From Nocardioides sp. T2.26MG-1 (GTDB lineage: Bacteria > Actinomycetota > Actinomycetes > Propionibacteriales > Nocardioidaceae), in assembly GCF_950101795.1 (NCBI RefSeq), contig NZ_CATNLZ010000032.1:559010-617306 (forward strand): a stretch of 58,297 nucleotides of DNA. The letters are read 5' to 3'. Shown here piece by piece: positions 1-7,700 of this stretch. Under the pieces are notes generated by a model. It was not told the origin of the DNA. It saw nothing but the letters and a program-made list of their open reading frames with translations, and did no database searches. Position 1 is the first letter of the stretch, and every line of letters begins with the position of its first letter. Made by a program: the position numbers and the translations under genes.

Positions 1-26
1 GGGCCCCCCCCCGCCGGCGTCGTGGG

Positions 27-452
27 TCAGGCCGTGGTGATCTCGCCGCCCGTGACGGTGACCGCGACCGCGGGCAGCGGCTTGGTGGCCGGGCCGGTCG
101 CGACCGACCCGTCCGTGATGGAGAACTTGCTCCCGTGGCACGTGCAGTTGATCGTGCCGTCCTTCACCGCGGTGACCGGGCAGCCCTGGTGGGTGCAGAT
201 CGACGAGAACCCCCTGAACTGACCCTCGGTCGGCTGGGTGACCACGATCTTCTGGTCGGCGTAGATCGTGCCTCCGCCCACCGGCACGTCGGAGGCCGGG
301 CCGAGCTTCTCGCCGGACGTCACGTCGGGAGCGTCCGACGCACCGGAGGACCCGCCGCCGCTCCCGCACGCGGCCAACAGGGGAGCCGCCACCCCCACCG
401 CCGTCGCTCCGGCCAGGGCCTGGCGTCGCGTCATCCATCGGTTGGTCCCCAT
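27..452 (-). CDS. Rieske [2Fe-2S] lipoprotein, Tat-exported
   Basis: Predicted 141-residue exported electron-transfer protein. The N-terminus has a twin-arginine segment (RRQALAG, residues 9-15), a hydrophobic stretch and a lipobox LLAAC with Cys29 as the likely lipidated residue, followed by a Gly/Ser linker. The Rieske cluster ligands are Cys86-x-His88 and Cys103-x2-His106. Cys91 and Cys105 are placed to form the disulfide of high-potential Rieske proteins. The protein is much shorter than cytochrome bc1 QcrA, so it is probably a stand-alone Rieske protein attached to the outer face of the membrane. The ATG at 452 was chosen because the Tat motif follows directly; frames further upstream run into uvrA. 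Its electron partner is not visible. Confidence 0.85.
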   Translation of the reverse strand: MGTNRWMTRRQALAGATAVGVAAPLLAACGSGGGSSGASDAPDVTSGEKLGPASDVPVGGGTIYADQKIVVTQPTEGQFRGFSSICTHQGCPVTAVKDGTINCTCHGSKFSITDGSVATGPATKPLPAVAVTVTGGEITTA

Positions 453-498
453 GCTCACGGTCGTCCTCTCGACGGGCAGTCGTTGAATCTTCACCCTA

Positions 499-526
499 CA
501 AACGCAGGCCGGCGCCGAGAGGTTCA
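499..526 (-). promoter_or_regulatory. Possible ECF sigma promoter for the Rieske gene
   Basis: On the minus strand TGAACC (526-521) is followed after exactly 16 bases by CGTTTG (504-499). This fits the TGAACC-N16-CGT pattern described for SigL/SigK-type ECF sigma factors. The -10 end lies about 45 bases before the Rieske start codon. Assignment rests on motif match alone. Confidence 0.4.
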
Positions 527-562
527 CGCGAATGAGAGTTCGGTGAGAATCCCCGGCCTCGG

Positions 563-3559
563 TCAGCCAGCCTTGCGGACCGCGGCCTTCTTGGCCGCCG
601 TCTTCTTGGCGGCGGTCTTCCTCGCCGCGGCCTTGGTGGCGGGGCCGTTCGCGGCCGGCTTCGCGGGGCTCGCCCGGCGCGTCGGCTGCTTGGCGGCCCG
701 TCCCTCGAGCAGAGGAGCGAGGAACTGGCCGGTGTAGCTGTCGGCGTTGTCGGCCACCGTCTCCGGAGTGCCCTCGGCGACCACCATGCCGCCGCGAGAG
801 CCGCCCTCGGGTCCCATGTCGACCAGCCAGTCGGCGGTCTTGATCACGTCGAGGTTGTGCTCGATCACCAGCACGGTGTTGCCCTGGTCGACCAGCCGGC
901 CGAGCACGAGCAGCAGCTTGCGGATGTCCTCGAAGTGCAGACCGGTCGTCGGCTCGTCGAGCACGTAGACAGTGCGCCCGGTGGAGCGCTTCTGGAGCTC
1001 CGAGGAGAGCTTGACACGCTGCGCCTCGCCGCCGGACAGCGTCGTGGCCGGCTGCCCCAGCCGGACGTAGCCCAGGCCGACCTCGACCAGCGTCTTCATG
1101 TGCCGGGCGATCGCGGGCACCGCGGCGAAGAACTCGGCGGCCTCCTCGATCGGCATGTCCAGCACCTCGGCGATGGTCTTGCCCTTGTAGTGGACCTCGA
1201 GCGTCTCGCGGTTGTAGCGGGCGCCGTGGCACACCTCGCACGGGACGTAGACGTCCGGCAGGAAGTTCATCTCGATCTTGATCGTGCCGTCGCCGGAGCA
1301 CGCCTCGCAGCGACCGCCCTTGACGTTGAAGGAGAAGCGGCCCTGGAGGTAGCCGCGCATCTTCGCCTCGGGGGTGGAGGCGAACAGCTTGCGGATGTGG
1401 TCGAAGACCCCGGTGTACGTCGCCGGGTTGGACCGCGGGGTACGCCCGATGGGCGACTGGTCGACATGGATGACCTTGTCGACGTGCTCGAGGCCGCTGA
1501 TCTTCTGGTGCCGGCCCGGCACCGCGCGGGCGTTGTAGATCTGCTTGGCCAGCGAGGTGTAGAGGATGTCGTTGACGAGCGTGGACTTGCCCGAGCCCGA
1601 GACGCCCGTGACCGCCACGAACAGCCCGAGCGGGAACGACACGTCGACGTCGCGGAGGTTGTGCTCGCGGGCGCCGTGCACGGTCAGCTCGCGGCCCTTG
1701 GTCCGCGGACGGCGTACGGCGGGCACCGGGATCTCGCGGCGGCCGGAGAGGTACTGGCCGGTCATCGAGTCGGGGTGGCGCAGCAGGTCCTCGACGCTGC
1801 CGCTGTGGACCACCTGGCCGCCGTGCTCGCCGGCACCGGGCCCGATGTCCACGACCCAGTCGGCGACCCGGATGGTGTCCTCGTCGTGCTCGACGACGAT
1901 CAGGGTGTTGCCGAGGTCCTTGAGCCGCAGCAGGGTCTCGATCAGACGGTGGTTGTCGCGCTGGTGCAGCCCGATCGACGGCTCGTCGAGGACGTAGAGC
2001 ACCCCGACGAGGCCGGCCCCGATCTGCGTCGCCAGCCGGATCCGCTGCGCCTCGCCACCCGACAGCGAGCCCGAGGGCCGGTCGAGCGAGAGGTAGTCGA
2101 GGCCGACGTCGAGCAGGAAGTTGAGCCGCTCCTGGATCTCCTTGAGCACCCGCTCGCCGATCTGCCGCTCACGCGGGGTGAGGTCGAGGTGGCGCAGGTA
2201 GTCGGCGGTCTCGTTGATGGGCAGCGCGCAGACCTCGGCGATGTTCTTGCCGCCGTCCTGCAACGACCCGCCGAGCGTGACCGACATCGACACCGGCTTG
2301 AGCCGGCTCCCGCCGCACGTCGGGCAGGGCACCTCGCGCATGAACCCCTCGAACCGCTCGCGGCTCGTGTCGGACTCGGCCTCGCGGTGCCGGCGCTCGA
2401 CGTAGGTGCGCACGCCCTCGAACTCGGCGTAGTAGGCGCGCTGCCGCCCGTAGCGGTTGCGGGTCACCACGTGGACCTTGGTGGAGTGCCCGTCGAGGAT
2501 CGACCGCTGCGCCTTGGCCGAGAGGTCCTCCCACGGCGTGTTGAGGTCGAACCCGAGCTCGTCGCCGAGCGCGCCCATCAGGCGCAGGAAGTAGTCGGCG
2601 ACGTGCGCCTGGCTCCAGGGCTGGATCGCGCCCTCCCCCAGCGTCGCCTGCGGGTTGGGGACGACGAGCTCGGGGTCGACCTCCATCCGGGTGCCGAGGC
2701 CGTGGCAGGCCGGGCACGCACCGAACGGGGAGTTGAACGAGAACGAGCGCGGCTCGAGCTCGTCGGTGTCGATCGGGTGCTCGTTGGGGCAGGCCATCTT
2801 CTCGCTGAACCGCATCTCGCGGTGCGGGTCCTTGGCGTCCAGGTCCACGAAGTCGAACAGCACCAGGCCGCCCGCCAGCTGCAGGGCGGTCTCGACCGAG
2901 TCGGTGAGCCGGCGCTTGGAGGACTCCTTGACCGCCAGGCGGTCGACGACCACCTCGATCGTGTGCTTCTTCTGCTTGTCGAGCGTCGGCGGCTCGTCCA
3001 GCGAGTAGGTCTCACCGTTGACCCGGGCCCGCGAGAAGCCCTGGGTCTGCAGCTGCTTGAAGAGCTCGACGTACTCCCCCTTGCGGCCGCGGATCACCGG
3101 GGCGAGCACCTGGAACCGCCGGCCCTCCTCGAGCGTGAGGATGCGGTCGACGATCTGCTGCGGCGTCTGCCGCTCGATCGGGGCGCCGCACGTGGGGCAG
3201 TGCGGCCGACCCGCACGCGCGTAGAGCAGCCGGAGGTAGTCGTAGACCTCCGTGATCGTGCCGACCGTGGAGCGGGGGTTCTTGGACGTGGACTTCTGGT
3301 CGATCGAGACCGCCGGCGAGAGGCCCTCGATGAAGTCGACGTCCGGCTTGTCCATCTGCCCGAGGAACTGGCGGGCGTACGCCGAGAGCGACTCGACGTA
3401 GCGCCGCTGTCCCTCCGCGAAGATCGTGTCGAAGGCGAGCGAGGACTTGCCGGAGCCCGAGAGGCCCGTGAAGACGATGAGCGAGTCTCGGGGGAGGTCG
3501 ATCGAGACGTCCTTGAGGTTGTGCTCCCGGGCCCCCCGGATGATGAGCTGGTCCGCCAC
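563..3559 (-). CDS. uvrA: Excinuclease ABC subunit A
   Basis: DNA damage recognition subunit of UvrABC nucleotide excision repair, 998 residues. It has two ABC ATPase halves: Walker A at 32-39 (GLSGSGKS) and at 652-660, each with its LSGGEAQR signature. Zinc-binding cysteines are seen, including Cys751, Cys754, Cys774 and Cys777. The GTG at 3559 is preferred over an ATG 45 bases upstream because AGGGGA lies about 8 bases before it and homology begins right after. The family is usually about 940-980 residues. The extra length is a Lys/Ala-rich tail (about residues 952-998) with repeated KTAAKK units, reminiscent of histone H1-like tails. A LexA box lies 27 bases upstream of the GTG, so SOS induction is likely. 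Confidence 0.97.
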   Translation of the reverse strand: MADQLIIRGAREHNLKDVSIDLPRDSLIVFTGLSGSGKSSLAFDTIFAEGQRRYVESLSAYARQFLGQMDKPDVDFIEGLSPAVSIDQKSTSKNPRSTVGTITEVYDYLRLLYARAGRPHCPTCGAPIERQTPQQIVDRILTLEEGRRFQVLAPVIRGRKGEYVELFKQLQTQGFSRARVNGETYSLDEPPTLDKQKKHTIEVVVDRLAVKESSKRRLTDSVETALQLAGGLVLFDFVDLDAKDPHREMRFSEKMACPNEHPIDTDELEPRSFSFNSPFGACPACHGLGTRMEVDPELVVPNPQATLGEGAIQPWSQAHVADYFLRLMGALGDELGFDLNTPWEDLSAKAQRSILDGHSTKVHVVTRNRYGRQRAYYAEFEGVRTYVERRHREAESDTSRERFEGFMREVPCPTCGGSRLKPVSMSVTLGGSLQDGGKNIAEVCALPINETADYLRHLDLTPRERQIGERVLKEIQERLNFLLDVGLDYLSLDRPSGSLSGGEAQRIRLATQIGAGLVGVLYVLDEPSIGLHQRDNHRLIETLLRLKDLGNTLIVVEHDEDTIRVADWVVDIGPGAGEHGGQVVHSGSVEDLLRHPDSMTGQYLSGRREIPVPAVRRPRTKGRELTVHGAREHNLRDVDVSFPLGLFVAVTGVSGSGKSTLVNDILYTSLAKQIYNARAVPGRHQKISGLEHVDKVIHVDQSPIGRTPRSNPATYTGVFDHIRKLFASTPEAKMRGYLQGRFSFNVKGGRCEACSGDGTIKIEMNFLPDVYVPCEVCHGARYNRETLEVHYKGKTIAEVLDMPIEEAAEFFAAVPAIARHMKTLVEVGLGYVRLGQPATTLSGGEAQRVKLSSELQKRSTGRTVYVLDEPTTGLHFEDIRKLLLVLGRLVDQGNTVLVIEHNLDVIKTADWLVDMGPEGGSRGGMVVAEGTPETVADNADSYTGQFLAPLLEGRAAKQPTRRASPAKPAANGPATKAAARKTAAKKTAAKKAAVRKAG

Positions 3560-3585
3560 TGCGTTGTCCCCTGGTCCCCTCGTCT

Positions 3586-3601
3586 TCGAACACGTGTTCG
3601 T
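3586..3601. promoter_or_regulatory. LexA (SOS) box upstream of uvrA
   Basis: TCGAACACGTGTTCGT contains the complete GAAC-N4-GTTC core of the actinobacterial SOS box (consensus TCGAAC-N4-GTTCGA) with 15 of 16 positions palindromic or consensus. It sits 27-42 bases before the uvrA GTG and between divergent genes, the expected place for LexA repression of uvrA. Confidence 0.85.
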
Positions 3602-3702
3602 CATCGTAACCGGCGCGAGCTCGTCATAACGAGCCCCGGCGTACGGATGTTCCCCACGATCTCACGGGCCACCGACAACGGCCCGTCCGGCAGGATGGGG
3701 CC

Positions 3703-4416
3703 ATGGCCGACCTCACGCCCGACCACCCGATGATCCACCTCCACGACCTGCTGGCCGAGGCCACCCGCCGGCTGATCCGCACCACGGACGGCCTGGCCGA
3801 CGACGACTACGCGGCGCCGAGTGCGCTCCCGGATTGGACCCGGGGCCACGTGCTCGCCCACCTCGCCCTGAACGCCGAGGGTCTCGCCGCGGCGCTCGCC
3901 GGCATCGTCGAGGGGAACCGGACGCCGATGTACGCCTCGCAGGAGGCCCGGGACGCCGACATCGAGGTGCTCGCCGGGCAGGAGCCGGCGGCGATCCGGA
4001 CCCGGCTCCTCGGCGCCTGCACCGACCTGGCCGACGCCATCGCAGCGGTCCCGGACGACGCGTGGGACAGCAGCATCGAGCGGACGCCCGGCGGGCGCAC
4101 CTTCCCGGCCTCGGCGGTCCCAGGCATGCGGCTGCGCGAGGTGGAGATCCACCATGCGGATCTCGCGGCCGGCTACGACCGGACCGCCTGGCCGCCGGCC
4201 TTCACCGTGCTGCTGCTCGACGGTATGACGACGCGCGTCTCCGCCGGCGCCGGGCTCACGGCGTACGCCACCGATCTCGGCCGCACGTGGAACCTCGGTG
4301 CGGGCCCGACCGTCTCCGGGACCGCCGCCGACCTCGGCTGGTGGCTCACCGGGCGCGGCGACGGCGAGGGGCTGACCAGCGACAGCGGCGAGCTGCCGCG
4401 CATCGAGGAGTGGTGA
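3703..4416 (+). CDS. Maleylpyruvate isomerase family, mycothiol-dependent DinB-fold protein
   Basis: 237-residue protein of the mycothiol-dependent maleylpyruvate isomerase (MDMPI) family, which has a DinB-like four-helix N-terminal domain with a His-based metal site. Visible family signatures are DWTRGHVLAH near residue 45-54 and REVEIHHADL near 146-155, which supply the conserved His residues, plus a C-terminal mini-domain around 205-215 (DLGWWLTG). Actinobacteria make mycothiol, which fits. The substrate is unknown; no gentisate-pathway genes are nearby, so it may serve thiol-dependent detoxification rather than maleylpyruvate isomerisation. Its stop codon overlaps the ATG of the next gene (ATGA), so the two are probably co-translated. 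Confidence 0.85.
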   Translation: MADLTPDHPMIHLHDLLAEATRRLIRTTDGLADDDYAAPSALPDWTRGHVLAHLALNAEGLAAALAGIVEGNRTPMYASQEARDADIEVLAGQEPAAIRTRLLGACTDLADAIAAVPDDAWDSSIERTPGGRTFPASAVPGMRLREVEIHHADLAAGYDRTAWPPAFTVLLLDGMTTRVSAGAGLTAYATDLGRTWNLGAGPTVSGTAADLGWWLTGRGDGEGLTSDSGELPRIEEW

Positions 4417-5090
4417 TGAACGAGTACACGGGACAGGTCGAGCCGGGCGCCGGACCCGACGTGCGCGAGCTAGAGCACCTGACGATCGCGAAGGTCGCGG
4501 TCGACGCGCAGATGTCCAACAACTGCTACCTGCTGCGGTGCCGGCGCACCGGCGAGCAGGTCCTCATCGACGCCGCAGCCGAGCCGGAAACGCTGCTGCC
4601 GTTGATCGGGGATGCGGGGCTGACCGCGGTGGTCACGACCCACCAGCACTGGGACCACCACCGGGCCCTCGCCGACGTGGTGTCCGCGACCCGCGCCGAG
4701 GTCGTCGTCGGCGCTCCAGACGCACAGGCGGTGACGGACCAGACCGGCGTGGTCGTCACCCGCCGGGTCGCGCAGGGTGACACCGTGGCAGTCGGCGACT
4801 GCACCCTGTCGGTGATCGCCCTCGCCGGCCACACCCCCGGCTCCATCGCGCTGCTGTACGAGGACCCCAGCGGCCCTCCGCACCTGTTCACCGGCGACTC
4901 GCTGTTCCCGGGCGGCGTGGGCAACACCTTCGGCGACGAGGGCGCCTTCGCGCAGCTGATCGACGAGGTCGAGACCAAGGTCTTCCAGCGGCTTCCCGAC
5001 GAGACCTGGTTCTACCCCGGCCACGGGGACGACTCGACGCTCGGCGCCGAGCGTCCGGCACTCCCGGAGTGGCGCAACCGCGGCTGGTAG
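4416..5090 (+). CDS. Metallo-beta-lactamase fold hydrolase (glyoxalase II-like)
   Basis: 224-residue MBL-fold hydrolase. The metal-binding motif H76-Q-H78-W-D80-H81 is followed by the AGHTPGS segment, FTGDSLF and YPGHGD, giving the full set of metal ligands expected for two-metal MBL hydrolases such as hydroxyacylglutathione hydrolases. The C-terminus ends in LPEWRNRGW, common in actinobacterial relatives. The ATG at 4416 overlaps the preceding stop. A thioester or thiol-adduct hydrolase working with the upstream mycothiol-family enzyme is a reasonable inference, not shown by sequence. Confidence 0.85.
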   Translation: MNEYTGQVEPGAGPDVRELEHLTIAKVAVDAQMSNNCYLLRCRRTGEQVLIDAAAEPETLLPLIGDAGLTAVVTTHQHWDHHRALADVVSATRAEVVVGAPDAQAVTDQTGVVVTRRVAQGDTVAVGDCTLSVIALAGHTPGSIALLYEDPSGPPHLFTGDSLFPGGVGNTFGDEGAFAQLIDEVETKVFQRLPDETWFYPGHGDDSTLGAERPALPEWRNRGW

Positions 5091-5208
5091 CCGCGCCTCG
5101 CGCCCTCGACGGCGGGTCGCGAGCGCGGTCGCGCTGCGCCCGATGGCTGGAGTCCGATCGGTGACGACGAGTCGCTCTTGATCGCCGCCGCGGTGAGCTG
5201 CGGGCACC

Positions 5209-5394
5209 TCAGCATCGAGCCTGCGTAGATCGAGCCTGCGTAGATCGAGCCTGCGTAGATCCGGGCGCGCCGAGGAACCGATCGACCGAGACGTGGGCGT
5301 CCGCGAGCCGCCACACGCCGCACATCGCGACGACCAAGCCGCAGATGACGAGGATGCGCTGCGCAGCGCCGTCAGTGACGTGCGCGGTGCTCAC
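5209..5394 (-). CDS. Possible small single-pass membrane protein with pentapeptide repeats
   Basis: 61-codon frame starting at GTG 5394. The product has one hydrophobic segment (about residues 13-28, ILVICGLVVAMCGVW) followed by a soluble tail ending in three STQAR pentapeptide units encoded by the 15-base tandem repeat at 5214-5258. Third-position GC is high, as in real genes here. However, no clear ribosome binding site precedes the GTG and no family is recognised, so this may be a chance frame. Confidence 0.35.
   Translation of the reverse strand: MSTAHVTDGAAQRILVICGLVVAMCGVWRLADAHVSVDRFLGAPGSTQARSTQARSTQARC
5214..5258. repeat. Three perfect tandem copies of a 15-base unit
   Basis: ATCGAGCCTGCGTAG occurs three times head to tail without mismatch (5214-5228, 5229-5243, 5244-5258). 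The period is a multiple of three and encodes STQAR units in the small minus-strand frame that spans it. Confidence 0.95.
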
Positions 5395-5434
5395 GGCGCG
5401 ACTGTCGCACGGCCGGGCCCCTGGATCTCTGTCG

Positions 5435-5487
5435 TTTGGTCACCAACGGCAGAACCGGAGCACCGAACCGTGTCGTTGGTGACCAAA
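5435..5487. repeat. 14-base inverted repeat pair with palindromic arms
   Basis: TTTGGTCACCAACG (5435-5448) is matched exactly by its reverse complement (5474-5487) with 25 bases between. Each arm is itself an odd-length palindrome (TTGGT-N-ACCAA), so the arrangement suits either a stem-loop or two binding sites for a dimeric regulator. It lies downstream of the minus-strand gene that ends at 5522 and could act as its terminator. Confidence 0.7.
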
Positions 5488-5521
5488 CCACGACACCAGC
5501 CACGGCGAGCGAGACCGCCGC

Positions 5522-6094
5522 TCAGGCGACGGAGGACCAGCCCCCGTCGCCGTCGGATTCCCAGTCGGCGGTCGAGGGAAGCGGTGAACGCCCAGGCCCC
5601 GTCGCGTCGGTCGACCAATCGGCGAGCTCGGTCGGGAACGTCAGGTCGTCAAGGGTGGGGATCGAGTCGAGGTCGAGGAGCTCCGCGATCGGCATCCCGG
5701 CCGGGAGGCTGTCCTCGCTCAGGCGGGCGAAGACGCGGAGCGACTCCCAGCGCGGCGCCGTCCCTGCGTCCAGGTGCTCGAGCATCGCGTCCTCGGCGAG
5801 GCCGGCGTCGACGACGACGACCAGCTTGTCGACCCCGTGAGCACCGATCCAGCGCCACAGCGTCCGCGCGGAGAAGCGGCGGTCCCGGGCCAGCCGCATC
5901 ACCCGCTCGACGGCCGGGGCGGACACCCCACCGGCGAGCAGGCGCGCCTCGACGTCGCCGTGCTGCACCCGCTCGGGGTGCCGCTCCAGCTCGAGGTCGC
6001 GGCGGCGCGCGCCCTGGCCGGGCGAGCGCACGACGGTGCCGGCGATCGCCAGACCGAGGCAGGTCATGCAGATCAGGAACAGTCCGAGGACCAT
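5522..6094 (-). CDS. Hypothetical protein with N-terminal membrane anchor
   Basis: 190 residues, no family recognised. An N-terminal hydrophobic segment (residues 1-20, rich in Leu, Ile, Gly) is followed by a basic stretch (about 29-44), then a soluble region with a leucine-rich acidic part (LLDLDSIPTLDDL, around 143-155). The ATG at 6094 is supported by an excellent ribosome binding site (AAGGAGGG) about 8 bases upstream. It stands alone on its strand, with kshB ending upstream at 6287. Confidence 0.7.
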   Translation of the reverse strand: MVLGLFLICMTCLGLAIAGTVVRSPGQGARRRDLELERHPERVQHGDVEARLLAGGVSAPAVERVMRLARDRRFSARTLWRWIGAHGVDKLVVVVDAGLAEDAMLEHLDAGTAPRWESLRVFARLSEDSLPAGMPIAELLDLDSIPTLDDLTFPTELADWSTDATGPGRSPLPSTADWESDGDGGWSSVA

Positions 6095-6286
6095 CGCTCA
6101 CCCTCCTTCCCGTGCTCCGGCCGGTCGGCCGAGGTCGTGGTCGACCCCCGCAACTCCCCCGCCCCGTACAGGGTTACGCCGCAGCGCGCCCGCGGCCCCG
6201 GCGGGCTAGACCAGAAATGCCACGAAATCTCGAGCTCGGCCGCGGCCACGAGGATTACGTCGGCGCTCCGACAGGCCGTCGGTGCG

Positions 6287-7393
6287 TCAGTGGTACGTGA
6301 CCTTGACCGTGTCGGTGACCGGGACCGCCTGGCAGCCGAGCCGGATGCCCTCGGCGATGTCCTCGTCGTCCAGGACGTCGTTGTGGAGCATCTTCACCTC
6401 GCCCTCGAGCAGGCGGACGGCGCACGCGGAGCACTCCCCCTCCCGGCAGGAGTACGGCGCCTTGACGCCCTTGGACTCCAGGTGCTCGAGCAGCTTGGTG
6501 CCGGGCGCCCAGTCGTCGAAGACGTACTGCTCCCCGTCGAGCTCCACCTCGAGCTTCACCGGACCCTGCGGCCGGTCCCCCTCGACGCCGAGCAGAGCCT
6601 CGTCGGCGTCGTCCGGGTCGTGCTCGGCGTCCTCGATCTCGTGCTCGGCGACCTCCTGGTCGTGCAGGTCTCCGAACGGGTTGCCGCCGAGGGAGATGAA
6701 CTTCTCCTGGTGCCGGCGCCCCCGCGGGAACTCCAGCTCCTTGAGCGCGGCGACGGCGAGCTTCATGAACGGCGCGGGTCCGCAGACGAAGGCGTCGTAC
6801 GTCGCGTAGGCGGACGCGAACGCCTTCAGCTGCTCCTGGGTGGGCAGCCCCTGCACCGACTCCAGCCAGTGCACGACCTGGAGCCGGTCGGGATGCTCGG
6901 CGGCCAGCCGGGACAGCTCGGGGGCGAAGATTACCGACCGCTCGTCACGGTTGGCGTAGAACAGCACGATCCGGCCGCCGCCTTGCCGGAGCGCGGTCCG
7001 GGTGATCGACATGACGGGCGTGATCCCGCTGCCGCCGGCGAAGAGCAGCAGGTCGGCGTCGAGCGAGGCCGGGGTGAAGATCCCGCTCGGCGGCAGCATC
7101 CGCACGGTGTCACCCTCGCGCACGTGGTCGCACAGCCAGTTGGAGGCATAGCCGTCCGCGGTGCGCTTGACGGTGATCGTCAGCGGGCCGCCGTCCCCGG
7201 GGCTGCTCGACAGCGAGTAGCAGCGTGCGGCGACGCCCGTCCGGTCGCTCGGCACCGCGAGGGTGAGGAACTGGCCGGGCTTGTAGGCGAACTGCTCCTC
7301 GGCACCCGGAGGCACCTCGAAGGAGATCGAGTACGCGTCAGTGGTCTCCTCGACCACGTCCACGACCTTCAGCTCGAAGGACTCGTCCGTCAT
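6287..7393 (-). CDS. kshB: 3-ketosteroid-9-alpha-monooxygenase, ferredoxin reductase component
   Basis: 368-residue flavin/iron-sulfur reductase passing electrons from NADH to the KshA oxygenase, which opens the steroid nucleus at C9. Order of domains: FAD-binding with R57-C-Y-S60, NAD-binding with GGSGITP near residue 120, an acidic linker rich in Glu/Asp (around 250-275), then a plant-type [2Fe-2S] domain with Cys316, Cys321, Cys324 and Cys354. The ATG at 7393 was preferred because the conserved N-terminus starts there; it follows the upstream small gene by 4 bases. Adjacency to kshA makes KshB more likely than a phenylacetate-type reductase, which shares this architecture. Confidence 0.88.
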   Translation of the reverse strand: MTDESFELKVVDVVEETTDAYSISFEVPPGAEEQFAYKPGQFLTLAVPSDRTGVAARCYSLSSSPGDGGPLTITVKRTADGYASNWLCDHVREGDTVRMLPPSGIFTPASLDADLLLFAGGSGITPVMSITRTALRQGGGRIVLFYANRDERSVIFAPELSRLAAEHPDRLQVVHWLESVQGLPTQEQLKAFASAYATYDAFVCGPAPFMKLAVAALKELEFPRGRRHQEKFISLGGNPFGDLHDQEVAEHEIEDAEHDPDDADEALLGVEGDRPQGPVKLEVELDGEQYVFDDWAPGTKLLEHLESKGVKAPYSCREGECSACAVRLLEGEVKMLHNDVLDDEDIAEGIRLGCQAVPVTDTVKVTYH

Positions 7394-7397
7394 GGGG

Positions 7398-7700
7398 TCA
7401 GTAACCGTCCTCGGCTCCGATGGGGATCCGGCCCTCACGCACCGCGGCGTCGATGCTGGCCACCAGCCGCGGGCATCCGGCGTACACCGGGCGCCCGCCG
7501 GGCTGCGCCGACATCCTCGCGAACTCCTGGCAGTGCTCGAGCGCCTGGTCCGACCACTGGATGGAGGTGTGGTGGTCGCTGTTCTTCTTCACGCCGACGG
7601 TCGCCAGGCAGTCCTGGCACGCGACCTCCACCAGCCTGGCCCGGGTGTAGAGCCGCTGGTCCTCCAGCGTCTCGGCGCTGGTGGGCACGAACGACGCCAT
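7398..7700 (-). CDS. Small cysteine/histidine protein between kshA and kshB, function unknown
   Basis: 100-residue soluble protein with no recognised domain. It has Cys28-x2-Cys31, a His43-His44 pair, His56-Cys57 and Cys76, a spacing that could bind zinc or iron but is not a known ferredoxin pattern. Its ATG shares one base with the kshA stop codon (TGATG), and kshB begins 4 bases after its own stop. It is therefore almost certainly translated together with both hydroxylase components. A role in hydroxylase assembly, electron transfer or regulation is plausible, but the sequence alone does not show which. Confidence 0.8.
   Translation of the reverse strand: MASFVPTSAETLEDQRLYTRARLVEVACQDCLATVGVKKNSDHHTSIQWSDQALEHCQEFARMSAQPGGRPVYAGCPRLVASIDAAVREGRIPIGAEDGY

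Larger units (their letters stand above)
5091..5521. other. Repeat-bearing region with one doubtful small gene
   Basis: A 431-base stretch between two well-supported genes. It holds a 15-base triple tandem repeat, a 14-base inverted repeat pair and one short minus-strand frame, all listed separately. No RNA gene or well-conserved coding region was recognised in it. Confidence 0.6.

Noticed and set aside
1..26. Poly-C run and GC-rich start of the window
   Set aside because: Low-complexity edge sequence beyond the Rieske stop codon; nothing can be concluded.
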